Shown here: positions 43,977 to 53,053 of the stretch, piece after piece
Numbering within the stretch: position 1 is the first letter of the stretch
How the letters are laid out: the number at the start of each line of letters is the position of its first letter
Source: Deltaproteobacteria bacterium
GTDB lineage: Bacteria > Desulfobacterota > Desulfobacteria > Desulfobacterales > ETH-SRB1
Assembly: GCA_030262895.1 (NCBI GenBank)
Contig: JAJSZW010000005.1
Coordinates: 1 to 56,385 of the forward strand
Direction: 5' to 3'
Length of the DNA: 56,385 bases
Program-made: the position numbers and the translations under genes
The notes under the pieces: generated by a model
Seen by the model: only the letters and a program-made list of their open reading frames with translations
Databases searched by the model: none
What the model was told of the DNA's origin: nothing

Positions 43977-43978
43977 GA

Positions 43979-45265
43979 TTACACCTCCTCTCCCTTAAGT
44001 TTTGGAATGTTTCTCAGAAACGTTCCAATTACCCAGACTGAAAATACACCTATTACAATGAAGAATGCCCAGACACCTATGCTTTCAAGTACGCTTGCGG
44101 TTCCCGGGTCCATTTTAATAACATCCATTGCATTCAGTTTTGCGGGCAGGGCAAAGATACGATTAACGAAACCAGCCAAAACCGCCATTGCATAAAAGCC
44201 TCTGATCGTGATGCCGGGGACGACTTTTGTCACCAATGCGCCTATCTGGATTCCCAGAAGGGAGCCAAGGAGCATGCCCATAGCGAGCGTATAAAAGATA
44301 AAGCCGTAAATAGCATACTGGCTTATTGATGCATAACCTGCTGTGAAAACGATCTGAAAGATATCGGTTCCAACTGTGGTCATTGATGAAACGCCAAGAA
44401 CATAAACGAATATGGGGAACGTCAAAAATCCGCCGCCAACACCCATAATACCTGCAGCAAGTCCTACAAGTGCGCCGCTGAGTACTAAAAATACCCATGA
44501 AATGCCTCTGCCTCCCGGTACAAGATCGAAATCAAATTTAACAACAGGAGGTATTTTAACAGCCTGGAGTTTTTGAGGAAGGCTGGCCATCTCGGCGCCT
44601 TCGCTTTTTCCACCATGTGCACCCTCATCTGCTGCACCAGGGGCCTTTCTGGCCTTAAGAAAGTCTATCAAAGAATAAATGCCCAGAAAACCCAGCATAA
44701 GTGAATAGACAGTCGTGATAAAGGCATCGCTCAAAACAGGGTTGATTTCGTAAAGTACGCGGTTAAGAACTCCGCCGGCAGTTGCACCTATGATAGCGCC
44801 TATAAGGAAGACTATGGCCAAAGGCACTGATACGTTTCCTAACTTTCTGTGAATTACGCTTCCCATTATCGCCTTGGCAAAGATATGGAAGAGGTCGGTT
44901 CCAACTGCAAGGATACCTTTGATCCCTGCGCTCATCAGGGCTGGAGCGATGATAAAACCACCACCAGCACCGATACAGCCGGTAATCAGGCCCGCACCCA
45001 TTCCGATAAGGATTGATACGATAAAAATGCCTGTACTGTAAAAAGCCGGGCTGTAAGCTTTTTTGCCGCCAAGTAGTTCAGGAAGGGCTCCGCCCACCTG
45101 ATCAGCAAATGCAATACTTCCCAATATAACGGGAATGGTAAGCAGGCCAAGAATAAGAAGCCGCTTTCTGTCACCAAGTATTGTATTGGAAACATTAAGC
45201 TCCCATTTTGCATGGGCTCTTGCGCCCATCATCATAAAGCTGCCCAAATGTTTAAAGAAATTCAT
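43979..45265 (-). CDS. TauE/SafE-family anion (sulfite/sulfoacetate-type) exporter
   Basis: A 428-residue permease made of two homologous four-helix halves. The signature loops are GCIGAGGGFIIAPALMSAGI and AGIMGVGGGFLTFPIFVYVL, each followed by TVGTD or AVGTD. It is longer than the usual 250-residue members because of a 30-residue cytosolic N-terminus and a 60-residue charged central loop (APGAADEGAHGGKSEGAE). Family members export sulfite, sulfoacetate or related anions; the substrate here is unproven. AAGGAG precedes the ATG. It lies 116 bp downstream of the CBS gene and two bases upstream of the two-TM gene. Confidence 0.9.
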   Translation of the reverse strand: MNFFKHLGSFMMMGARAHAKWELNVSNTILGDRKRLLILGLLTIPVILGSIAFADQVGGALPELLGGKKAYSPAFYSTGIFIVSILIGMGAGLITGCIGAGGGFIIAPALMSAGIKGILAVGTDLFHIFAKAIMGSVIHRKLGNVSVPLAIVFLIGAIIGATAGGVLNRVLYEINPVLSDAFITTVYSLMLGFLGIYSLIDFLKARKAPGAADEGAHGGKSEGAEMASLPQKLQAVKIPPVVKFDFDLVPGGRGISWVFLVLSGALVGLAAGIMGVGGGFLTFPIFVYVLGVSSMTTVGTDIFQIVFTAGYASISQYAIYGFIFYTLAMGMLLGSLLGIQIGALVTKVVPGITIRGFYAMAVLAGFVNRIFALPAKLNAMDVIKMDPGTASVLESIGVWAFFIVIGVFSVWVIGTFLRNIPKLKGEEV

Positions 45266-45381
45266 AGCAATATTTCTCCTTTTCCGCTGGTTTTAAAATT
45301 GTGTTCAATATCAGTTAGTTATTCAAAACGATGAATTCAATAATTTAATCCCCTCCCTTCCTGAGTAGTTACAAAATATGC

Positions 45382-45654
45382 TTATTGTTCTATTATAATT
45401 TTACGTCCATGTCTGGTAATAATCTTTGCTGCCTTTTTTTTCAGGTCGTCTTCTAATCCAATTACTTTAAGCGCATCTTTAAGCTTTATCATGCCGAGGA
45501 TTTTATCTTTGCTTGTGACGGCAATGCGGTCGAGGTCGTTTTTAAGCATGACTTCAATTGCATCTGTAATCTTGTCCTCTACAGAAACAGATGGCCTTAT
45601 GGAAAGATTTTCATCCATGAGGAGAGTAATATCTTTAACCTTTAGTTTTTCCAT
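45382..45654 (-). CDS. Small CBS-motif protein, first gene of the TauE/SafE operon
   Basis: A 90-residue protein containing one CBS-like motif (VEDKITDAIEVMLKNDLDRI ... SKDKILGMIKLKDALKVIG). CBS motifs normally work in pairs, so it should dimerise; they bind adenine nucleotides in many proteins. AAGGA lies before the ATG. A sigma-54 promoter lies 70 bp upstream. It may report energy state to the permease, which is inference. Confidence 0.78.
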   Translation of the reverse strand: MEKLKVKDITLLMDENLSIRPSVSVEDKITDAIEVMLKNDLDRIAVTSKDKILGMIKLKDALKVIGLEDDLKKKAAKIITRHGRKIIIEQ

Positions 45655-45723
45655 TATATTCCTTGTTGAAAGGGTCTCCTTCTTTAGGCCTTAGTGGCTT
45701 AACTGTTACAAGCGTTAGCTAAA

Positions 45724-45739
45724 TGCAATGCAGATGCCA
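45724..45739 (-). promoter_or_regulatory. Sigma-54 promoter of the CBS-TauE/SafE-two-TM operon
   Basis: On the minus strand it reads TGGCATCTGCATTGCA, matching the TGGCAC-N5-TTGCA consensus with intact GG and GC doublets at correct spacing. The transcription start would be near 45712, about 58 bases before the CBS ATG. An inverted pair TGTAAACTA / TAGTTTACA at 45834 and 45926 lies upstream and could be an activator site. A solo R3 end is at 45682-45709. The 45655-46082 interval otherwise holds the palindrome below and no gene. Confidence 0.7.
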
Positions 45740-45975
45740 AAAAAATCAGTCGGTGGGAATAAAATCTTAATTACCTGTAATAATTATTAATTGCTTTTTA
45801 ATTTTATTAATTGTGTTTGGACTTTAATTTTTTTGTAAACTATCAGGTGACAGTAATTGGTGTGCAGGGATGAAGATTTGACAGATAGATTATGAAATAT
45901 CAATAAGTTAGGATGGTGAAACAATTAGTTTACAGCAAGGATGTCGGAGAGTGATTTATATTTTCTGTAATAATT

Positions 45976-46070
45976 TTACCACGGATTTTCACGGAATTAC
46001 ACGGAATCTAAGTCCAAATTTAATATTCCTGACACAGTTATAACTTGCATTTCTGTCGTTCCGTGGTGAA
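45976..46070. repeat. TTACCACGGATTTTCACGG palindromic repeat
   Basis: The left arm TTACCACGGA and the right arm TTCCGTGGTGAA are inverted relatives, with tandem CACGGAATTACACGGAA on the left side. It lies just downstream of the sigma-54 activator gene stop and could act in termination. Confidence 0.55.
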
Positions 46071-46082
46071 CTTTTATATTTT

Positions 46083-47474
46083 TTATTTAAATATTTCAGC
46101 ATTAATATTTTCTTCTTTTATGAGTCTGTGGAGATATTGTCTTTGCAGGTCAGCCTGCTCGGCAGCCCTGGAAATATTACCCTTATTTTGTTGAAGGATC
46201 CAATGAATATATTTATTATGAAAAGCCTTTATAACTATTTCCTTTGCCTCTTTAAATGGAAGTGTATAAATGTTGTGATCAAGAACAGGCGAAGTATGCG
46301 CTACAGGTTCTTGTGGCAGGATATCTGAGATTTTAATAATATCGGATTGGCAGAGGATGGCCCCGCGCTCAATACAGTTTTCCAGTTCCCTGATATTTCC
46401 GGGCCAGCTTTTGGACATTAGTGCTGATATTGCCTCAGGATCTATACCACTTATTTTTTTATCGTTTAACGACTTGAATTTTTTGAGAAAATGATGTGCT
46501 AAAGTTGGGATATCTTCTTGTCTTTCCCTTAAAGGGGGCATGTGTATATTGATAACATTAAGCCTGTAAAAAAGATCTTCTCGAAATTGTTTTGCTTCTA
46601 TCAGCTTTTTAAGATCCTGATTGGTTGCAACTACAAAACGGATATCTGCTTGTTTTGTTGTTAGACCCCCGACCGGCTTGTATTCCCCTTCTTGCAGGAG
46701 CCGAAGCAATTTGGCCTGCATGGCCATGTTCAGATCTCCTATTTCGTCTAAGAAAAGAGTGCCCTGGTCCGCATCTTCAACAATTCCTCTCTTGTCTTTC
46801 CATGCTCCTGTAAATGAACCCTTGATGTGCCCAAAAAGCTCGCTTTCTATTATTTGTTCAGGCATGGCAGTACAGTTTACTGTTATGAAAGGCTTGTCTT
46901 TGCGATGGCTTGAATAATGAATAGCTCTTGCTGCCAGTTCTTTACCAGTACCACTTTCTCCGCTTATAAGAACCGTAGCTGTTGATTTGGCCACCTGATC
47001 AACCATTGTTATGATTGACATAATAGCAGGGCTGGAACCGATAATAGGAAGAGATCCTTTTTTTTGCCGGAGGGACTTTTTCAGGGTTATATTTTCTTGT
47101 GTGAGCTTTTGCCATGCCATGGCCTTATCAATTGTTATAAGTATCCGTTCTTTACGAAAGGGTTTGGATATATAGTCAAAAGCCCCTTTTCTGGTTGCTT
47201 CTATTGCAGTTTCAATAGTGGCATATGCTGTCATAATTACCACAATAGCAGAGGACTGAATATTTTTTACCATATCAAGGATGGCTATCCCATCCATTTT
47301 CGGCATTTTCAAATCAGTTATTATGATATCAAATTGCTGTTTTCTCAGCAGTTCTACGACCTTCAAAGGATCGTATTCTGTTTCAACAATATGGTTGGTT
47401 TTTTCTTCAATTATTCTTTTTAAAAGGACAAGCATATCCTTTTCATCGTCAACTATTAAAATTCTTCCATCCAT
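46083..47474 (-). CDS. NtrC-family sigma-54-dependent response regulator (GSFTGA variant)
   Basis: A 463-residue protein: receiver (IITDLKMPKMDG), AAA+ domain with GESGTGKE and QGTLFLDEIGDL, and a Fis-type helix-turn-helix (GNISRAAEQADLQRQYLHRL). The sigma-54 contact loop is GSFTGA rather than GAFTGA. It starts two bases after the histidine kinase stop (47477), so the two are a coupled pair. It is the nearest candidate activator of the CBS-TauE/SafE operon, which begins about 430 bp downstream in the same direction with its own sigma-54 promoter. Confidence 0.95.
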   Translation of the reverse strand: MDGRILIVDDEKDMLVLLKRIIEEKTNHIVETEYDPLKVVELLRKQQFDIIITDLKMPKMDGIAILDMVKNIQSSAIVVIMTAYATIETAIEATRKGAFDYISKPFRKERILITIDKAMAWQKLTQENITLKKSLRQKKGSLPIIGSSPAIMSIITMVDQVAKSTATVLISGESGTGKELAARAIHYSSHRKDKPFITVNCTAMPEQIIESELFGHIKGSFTGAWKDKRGIVEDADQGTLFLDEIGDLNMAMQAKLLRLLQEGEYKPVGGLTTKQADIRFVVATNQDLKKLIEAKQFREDLFYRLNVINIHMPPLRERQEDIPTLAHHFLKKFKSLNDKKISGIDPEAISALMSKSWPGNIRELENCIERGAILCQSDIIKISDILPQEPVAHTSPVLDHNIYTLPFKEAKEIVIKAFHNKYIHWILQQNKGNISRAAEQADLQRQYLHRLIKEENINAEIFK

Positions 47475-47476
47475 AA

Positions 47477-48802
47477 TTAGTCCTGTTTAATACTGAATGT
47501 AATGGTAAAAGTCGTTCCTTTTGGATTGCTGCCGGAATCGGCTGTATTGCTTTCACAGGTAATAGTTCCCTCGTACTTGGTTACGATGCCATGACTTACA
47601 GACAGACCTAAACCCGTGCCTTCCCCTTCACTCTTTGTTGTAAAAAACGGATCAAAAATTTTATCCCTGTGTTCAGGCGGGATACCATGTCCATTATCGC
47701 GAACAATTACAACTACCTTTTCATTATTAGCATCAAGAACTGAACTTATCCACAAGATACCTCCATTTTTCATTGCAGCCGTTGCGTTATTGACCAGGTT
47801 CAGTATTACCTGCTGCATTTGTCGTAAATCACCTTTAACTTCAGGAAGATCCGGCGCGAGACTCAATCGAAGCTCAATGTCGTTCATGTCCAATGAGTGT
47901 TTAACCACGTCCATGATATTTCTGATAGGTTCATTGATATCACAGTATTCGTAAATGTCCTCTCCATGACGGGCAAATCTCAGCAGGTTTTCCACCACTG
48001 CCTTGCAATGAAGGCCTTGGCGTTCAATTGTTTTCAGGTCTTGATAACCCTGACTGTTTTTTTCACATTTTTCCAGGAGAAGATCGGTAAAACCCAGGAT
48101 AATACCAAGCGGGTTGTTGATCTCGTGTGCAACTCCCGCAGCTAAGGTTCCCATTGAAGCAAGTTTTTCAGTATTAATAAGCTGGTTTTCCAGCTTCTTG
48201 CTTTCTGTAATATCTCTGGCAATGCACAGAACCGAGATTACATTGCCTTTCTCGTCCTTGCGCGGCATAAAGTTAGCACTAAGCCATATCTGATATTCCC
48301 CTCTGACTATCATAAATTCATCCCGCATGCTTTTTCCAAACTGGAACACCGATTTGATAAGCTTGAGTTGTTCTCCGGCAACTTCTTGTGAAAAAAAATC
48401 TGAAAGCGACCGGCCTATAAATTGCGAGGGGACTCCTCCAAAAAAAGCAGCGGTAAAACTGTTGAGAGATCGAAAGCGTCCGGAGCGATCTACTGTAAAG
48501 ATAAAGTCTTCAGCGCTTTCCACCAAAATCCGATATCTCTCCTTAGATCGTTTGATTTCTTTCGATTGATCTAAAATTTGATTTTGAAGGCTGCGAAAGC
48601 GCCATCGGCCATAATACAAACCGCTTCCTATTCCTAAAAGTAAAGTAAAAATGCCGAGACTTTGAAGCCAAACAAAGCTATTTGGTCCGGCATAGGGCGA
48701 TCGCATGGCTGGCATCAGTGTCAGAACAAAACAGAGAAAACTGATACTCCAGACGATTATCAGAGCAACTATATTGACTTTAAGTCGGTTTTGGAGATTC
48801 AT
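47477..48802 (-). CDS. PAS-domain membrane histidine kinase
   Basis: A 441-residue kinase from the chosen Met (MNLQNRLKV). Two helices (about 9-31 and 48-70) with almost no periplasmic loop, then a coiled coil, a PAS domain ([20 protein letters not shown]), His[18 protein letters not shown] and HATPase boxes ([31 protein letters not shown]). The track ORF extends 62 codons upstream, but its first residues are encoded by repeat R5, so that start is rejected. The true start is uncertain because no strong ribosome binding site is present. It shares its PAS and kinase layout with the Cache kinase at 53700. Confidence 0.9.
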   Translation of the reverse strand: MNLQNRLKVNIVALIIVWSISFLCFVLTLMPAMRSPYAGPNSFVWLQSLGIFTLLLGIGSGLYYGRWRFRSLQNQILDQSKEIKRSKERYRILVESAEDFIFTVDRSGRFRSLNSFTAAFFGGVPSQFIGRSLSDFFSQEVAGEQLKLIKSVFQFGKSMRDEFMIVRGEYQIWLSANFMPRKDEKGNVISVLCIARDITESKKLENQLINTEKLASMGTLAAGVAHEINNPLGIILGFTDLLLEKCEKNSQGYQDLKTIERQGLHCKAVVENLLRFARHGEDIYEYCDINEPIRNIMDVVKHSLDMNDIELRLSLAPDLPEVKGDLRQMQQVILNLVNNATAAMKNGGILWISSVLDANNEKVVVIVRDNGHGIPPEHRDKIFDPFFTTKSEGEGTGLGLSVSHGIVTKYEGTITCESNTADSGSNPKGTTFTITFSIKQD

Positions 48803-48947
48803 TTGGGTCAGGTTATAATCGGAAATAGCTTTAATGCAAGAAAAAGATCGAGTCATGAGAAAAATCGTTTTTTGTGGAGAGATTGCCGGTTTTGCCTGTT
48901 GCAAGGTTATGCCGGGGTGTTGTACAGTAATTTTTTTTGTGAATCCC

Positions 48948-49134
48948 TTAGGGAACTGGGACGAAATAACTTCCCCAAGTAGGCGCATAGATTTGGGTCA
49001 AATTTGTTCGATCTCAAATTGCAAAAGTTGATGGAATAGCGGGCTATTTTGATATGTTTGTGATTTGAGATCGGGCGAAGGTGGCCTGAAGCTGTGATGC
49101 ATAGTTAGGGAAGTTATTTCGCCCCAGTTCCTAA
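48948..49134. repeat. MITE-like palindromic element R5, left copy
   Basis: A unit of about 187 bp with ends TTAGGGAACTGGGACGAAAT and GCCCCAGTTCCTAA, and an internally palindromic body built around TTTGAGATCG and ATAGCGGGCTATT. A near-identical copy in the opposite orientation is at 53486-53671. It overlaps the untrusted 5' extension of the histidine kinase ORF and ends 10 bases before the next kinase start. Confidence 0.9.
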
Positions 49135-49143
49135 AATACGGAG

Positions 49144-50259
49144 ATGCCGTTGTTTAAGACTATGATTGAAGAGGCGAGCCTTCCCCTGTTGATCGCAGAC
49201 AGCAAAGGCCGGATAATTTTTACCAACAAATGTTTGGAAGAGTGTATGGGGTATACCCGGCGGAACTTTTTGAAGAACAACCTGCAAGATCTGTGTGCGC
49301 CTTATGAACAAAGCCGATATATTTTCTCGTGTTTGCCTGATATCAAAAGAACGACCGAGGTTGATATTGATCTTCAGCAAAAAAATGGTGAGATATTTAC
49401 AGCAAATGTTTCTTTTGCCCCCTTTGATTACCAGCGGGCGCGGCATCTGCTTATAATTGTCAGGGACGTAACCGCCAGGCGGATCCGGGAAGTAAAAACA
49501 CGGGAAGATGAGGAGCGATACCGCAGGCTGCTTGTAGAGCGAAATATGTTGCAGGATCAGCTTCATCGATCCAGCAAGGTTGCCTTCATGGGTGAGCTGG
49601 CCGCAGGCATTGCCCACGAAATCAACAATCCCCTTGGCATTATCCTCGGGTTTGTCCAGGATATTTTAGAAGAGATTCCTTTGAATGATCCTTTGATTGA
49701 ACCGATCAAAATTATCGAAAAAGAGACAGCCAGGTGTGTAAACGTGGTTAAAAACCTTTTGGATTTTGCCAGGTTAAGGCCTCCTGAAAGAATTTCTGTG
49801 GACATCGTTGAACTTCTTGAAAGTTCAATTGTATTACTGACCCCAAGAATCAAGAAAAATAAGGTGAGTATCAAAAGGAATTTTAAAATGGAGCCCCCCT
49901 CCATCAAGGTTGATCCGCAGCTTATCCAGCAAGTTTTTCTTAATATTATGATTAATGCTATTCAAGCGATGCCTGACGCAGGTGTTCTTGCTCTTGGTAT
50001 CGGTTTTGTACACAAAGCGCGGTCGCCGGAATCCGGCGATTGGATTCGGATCAGCATATCAGATACAGGTAACGGGATATCCAAAAAGGCTCTTCAGCAT
50101 GTCTTTGATCCCTTTTTTACTACCAAGGGGAGCAAGGGGACAGGATTAGGGCTTTCCGTTTGTCAGCGTATCATGGAAGACCACAAAGGAAAAATTGAAA
50201 TAGAGAATCGAAAGGGGGCAGGAACTATATGCAACCTTTATTTTCCCTTAAAAGATTGA
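49144..50259 (+). CDS. Soluble PAS-domain histidine kinase
   Basis: A 371-residue kinase with no membrane helix. A PAS domain begins almost at residue 1 (EEASLPLLIADSKGRIIFTN), followed by His[18 protein letters not shown] and HATPase boxes (NIMINAIQAMP, DTGNGIS, FDPFFTT, GTGLGLS). CGGAG abuts the ATG with no spacer, so initiation is doubtful. Because repeat R5 ends 10 bases upstream, a longer N-terminal sensor may have been cut off. It probably pairs with the sigma-54 activator downstream. Confidence 0.88.
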   Translation: MPLFKTMIEEASLPLLIADSKGRIIFTNKCLEECMGYTRRNFLKNNLQDLCAPYEQSRYIFSCLPDIKRTTEVDIDLQQKNGEIFTANVSFAPFDYQRARHLLIIVRDVTARRIREVKTREDEERYRRLLVERNMLQDQLHRSSKVAFMGELAAGIAHEINNPLGIILGFVQDILEEIPLNDPLIEPIKIIEKETARCVNVVKNLLDFARLRPPERISVDIVELLESSIVLLTPRIKKNKVSIKRNFKMEPPSIKVDPQLIQQVFLNIMINAIQAMPDAGVLALGIGFVHKARSPESGDWIRISISDTGNGISKKALQHVFDPFFTTKGSKGTGLGLSVCQRIMEDHKGKIEIENRKGAGTICNLYFPLKD

Positions 50260-50261
50260 TG

Positions 50262-50460
50262 GCGTCGTAAAAAGTCGTCACTCCGGTGAAGGAGGTTGTT
50301 TGCAGACGCCGCTCCAGGTATAATTAAATTTAAACCAGGAAAAACTCACGTATAAGAAATCGTAAAGAAAGAACAGGCCATAATAAAAATAACCATTGTA
50401 ATAATCCGACGATTTTTTATAAATAACAATATTTTACCCGGTTCTTTCTTAACGATTTCT
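50262..50460. repeat. Two repeat fragments: GATGGCGTCGTAAAAAGTC half element and AGAAATCGTAAAGAAAGAAC palindrome
   Basis: The first part (50262-50320) carries GATGGCGTCGTAAAAAGTC without an opposing arm. The second (50355-50460) has a 20-bp inverted repeat AGAAATCGTAAAGAAAGAAC matching its partner at 19 of 20 positions. The 50260-50584 interval contains no gene. Confidence 0.6.
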
Positions 50461-50584
50461 AATACATTCAGACAGTTTCCTGATTTAAATTCAATCATAC
50501 CTGAAGCTCATTACGCAAAAGTTATTTTGTATGCAGTGCCGCAGAGTGGCATAATCTAGTTTTTACGAGTTTATCAAGATTGAG

Positions 50585-51961
50585 GTGGATACGGTGTTGG
50601 CGAAGATTTTAGTGGTGGATGATGAGCAGCACATGCTCAAGCTGTTTGAAAAAATTCTTACAAGGCAAGGCCATGAGGTGCGAACCGCGGCCAGTGGAAC
50701 CGAGGCAATCAGTCTATTCGAAAAGAATGACTTTGATCTAATATTTTCTGATCTTTTGATGCCTGACCTTGGCGGCATGGACCTGTTAAAGGAGGTAAAA
50801 GCCAGATATTCGGACATTCCTTTTATTGTAATCACGGCCTACGGCACTATCGAATCTGCGGTTGAGGCTATGAAGACAGGTGCATTCGACTATCTGACCA
50901 AGCCTTTCCGCAAAGATGATATTCTTCTGGTAACAGGCAAGGCCTTAAAATATTGCGAACTTCGTAATGAGGTCAAACGACTCCGCGAGAAGCTGAAAGA
51001 CAAAGATGGAGTTAAAAAGATTATCGGAAAGAGCAAAGCCGTGCGGGATGTGTTGAAACTCGTTGCCAGGGTGGCAGACAGCCAGGCGACAGTCCTGATC
51101 CAGGGAGAAAGCGGTACCGGCAAGGAGTTGATCGCCCGGCTTCTCCACGACCTGAGCAGCCGGAGAGACAAACCTTTTATTGCTGTGGATTGCGGTGTTT
51201 TCCCGGAACATCTTTTGCAAAGTGAACTCTTCGGCCATGTCAAGGGGGCCTTTACCGGAGCGGTTAAAGATAAAAAAGGGCTGTTTATTGCGGCAGACAA
51301 GGGCACGCTTTTCTTAGATGAAATCGGGACCATCTCTTCGGCCATGCAGTTGAATCTGCTCCGGGTGCTTCAGGAAAAAGAGGTAAGACCGGTAGGCGGC
51401 ATTGCCAGTATTGAGGGAGATGTACGTGTGGTAGCAGCCACAAACATAGACCTTGAGGAGGCCATGCATGAGGGGAGATTCCGAAGGGATCTTTACTACC
51501 GGTTGGCTGTGGTCACCGTCGATCTGCCTCCGTTGAGGGAAAGAAGGTCTGATATCACTATGCTGGCATATCACTTTATGCAAAAATATGCTGCGATTTA
51601 TGACAAAAAACTTTCCGATATCACGCCTGATGCCATGCAAGCCATTATGCAAAATCCGTGGCCTGGAAATGTCAGAGAACTTGAAAACGTCATGGAACGT
51701 GCGGTACTTCTAAGTGCTGGTACACTTATTGATGAAGCTTCGCTGCCATTGCCTGTCAGGCAAATGATGTCCTATAAAACCAAGCAGTTGGCGCCGTTCA
51801 AAACCGTAATCAAGGCCGCGGGCCGGGAGGCGGAAAGGAAAGCTATATTAAAGGCACTGGAAGAGACAAGCGGCAATAAGACAAGGGCCGCCAGGATTCT
51901 TGGAATAAGCCGAAGTTCATTATATAATAAAATATGCGCTCTTGGAATTGGGAAATCATAA
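50585..51961 (+). CDS. NtrC-family sigma-54-dependent response regulator
   Basis: A 458-residue protein: receiver (IFSDLLMPDLGG), AAA+ domain with GESGTGKE, GAFTGA and KGTLFLDEIGTI, and a Fis-type helix-turn-helix (NKTRAARILGISRSSLYNKI). The track start is a GTG. A TTG four codons later (giving MAKILVVDD) has GAGGT at better spacing and is an equally good start. It follows the soluble histidine kinase after 325 bp occupied by repeats. Confidence 0.94.
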   Translation: MDTVLAKILVVDDEQHMLKLFEKILTRQGHEVRTAASGTEAISLFEKNDFDLIFSDLLMPDLGGMDLLKEVKARYSDIPFIVITAYGTIESAVEAMKTGAFDYLTKPFRKDDILLVTGKALKYCELRNEVKRLREKLKDKDGVKKIIGKSKAVRDVLKLVARVADSQATVLIQGESGTGKELIARLLHDLSSRRDKPFIAVDCGVFPEHLLQSELFGHVKGAFTGAVKDKKGLFIAADKGTLFLDEIGTISSAMQLNLLRVLQEKEVRPVGGIASIEGDVRVVAATNIDLEEAMHEGRFRRDLYYRLAVVTVDLPPLRERRSDITMLAYHFMQKYAAIYDKKLSDITPDAMQAIMQNPWPGNVRELENVMERAVLLSAGTLIDEASLPLPVRQMMSYKTKQLAPFKTVIKAAGREAERKAILKALEETSGNKTRAARILGISRSSLYNKICALGIGKS

Positions 51962-52233
51962 AAGGATACCAGTCATCATTATGAAACAATCATTGCTTGT
52001 CCATGAATCTCCCTCAATCGTTCGTACTGTTGCATCTTTCCTTTATAATTTTAAGTTAATATTTTGTATAATAAAAACAGGTTAACAGATATATACATAG
52101 ATAAGTTAATTAACCATATGCATATCCTTTTGAACGGAATCCCCCACTACTGTGCCGACCTGACTCATAAAATCATAATTTACTACTAATACAATAAGTT
52201 ATCATTATGTTTTAAGCCAAAAAACAAAGAGCC

Positions 52234-52434
52234 TTGTTCTCCTGGGTATCAAGACCTATAAGCATAAAAAAAAAGCGCTTCAAGGTTTTCAAGGATTATC
52301 ATACGATAGATGAATTTTTTGATCCTAAAGTGATCAAAAAATTTGGAGGGCTCATAAAAAAGAAACTTGGCGAAAAAGGGGCGTTATGTACAAATAGAAT
52401 TTTTGCAAAGAAACAAAAACAATGCAAGTTTTGA
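52234..52434 (+). CDS. Doubtful small basic ORF
   Basis: A 66-codon, Lys-rich reading frame (DYHTIDEFFDPKVIKKFGGL) starting with TTG and lacking a good ribosome binding site. A perfect 12-bp-arm inverted repeat (AATTTTTTGATC / GATCAAAAAATT, 52313-52343) lies inside it. It could be a relic gene or leader. The rest of 51962-52471 is AT-rich with no other feature seen. Confidence 0.25.
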   Translation: MFSWVSRPISIKKKRFKVFKDYHTIDEFFDPKVIKKFGGLIKKKLGEKGALCTNRIFAKKQKQCKF

Positions 52435-52471
52435 AGTTTGCTGAACAGAATAAAAACAAGGAGGGATAACA

Positions 52472-52909
52472 ATGAAAGGGCTTAGGGTCTTAGTCGTTGA
52501 CGATGAGGATGATTTTCGCGAAACATTTATAAAACGTCTTCAAAAGAGAGAACTTAATGTTACTGGTGCTGAAAGCGGGGAAAAGGCACTGGAGATTCTG
52601 GATAAACTACTTTTTGATGTGGTAATACTGGATGTCAAAATGCCGGGTATGGACGGTGTGGAAACTCTTCAGGAAATGAAAAGAATAAGGCCGCTCATGG
52701 AGGTGATTATGCTCACCGGCCACTCAACTGTAGAAGCGGCCATTGAAGGGCTGAAACTCGGCGCTTTTGATTACATCATGAAACCCGCAGATTTTGATGA
52801 GTTGCTGGAAAAGATGAGCCAGGCCTATGAGAAGAAAAAGGCCCATGAACAAAAAATTCAGGAGAGCAGGATCCGTGAGCTACACGCCCTTTTGCCCAAG
52901 AGGGACTGA
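52472..52909 (+). CDS. Stand-alone response-regulator receiver
   Basis: A 145-residue CheY-like protein with VVDDEDD, acceptor Asp in VILDVKMPGMDG, IMLTGHS and MKPAD. The helical tail (KKKAHEQKIQESRIREL) is basic. It closely resembles the receiver at 35154 (shared MPGMDG.ETL and EVIMLTGH). AAGGAGGG precedes the ATG. Confidence 0.92.
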   Translation: MKGLRVLVVDDEDDFRETFIKRLQKRELNVTGAESGEKALEILDKLLFDVVILDVKMPGMDGVETLQEMKRIRPLMEVIMLTGHSTVEAAIEGLKLGAFDYIMKPADFDELLEKMSQAYEKKKAHEQKIQESRIRELHALLPKRD

Positions 52910-52916
52910 AAAAAAA

Positions 52917-53046
52917 TGAACATCGAACATCGAACGTCCAACATCGAATGTTGAATAAGGTATTCTGCCAATTTATAAACCGGCAGAGCGGAGCGATTTC
53001 ATCATTCGATGTTCAACGTTCAATGTTCGACGTTGGACGTTCGTTT
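52917..53046. repeat. Palindromic repeat (GAACATCGAACGTCCAACATCG) between convergent receivers
   Basis: The left arm ACATCGAACGTCCAACATCG and the right arm CGACGTTGGACGTTCG are inverted copies, with further nested CGAATGTTGAA / TTCAACGTTC repeats. On the plus strand a T-run follows the right arm, so the element could double as a terminator for the 52472 receiver. It ends 7 bases before the stop codon of the minus-strand receiver. Confidence 0.7.
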
Positions 53047-53053
53047 TTATAAC

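Noticed and set aside
48803-48988. Extra N-terminal 62 codons of the 47477 kinase ORF
   Set aside because: The first codons are encoded by the R5 element, and the membrane helix follows the internal Met.
52313-52343. Perfect inverted repeat AATTTTTTGATC / GATCAAAAAATT as a terminator for the 50585 gene
   Set aside because: It is about 350 bp downstream of the stop, AT-only in its base and not followed by a T-run.
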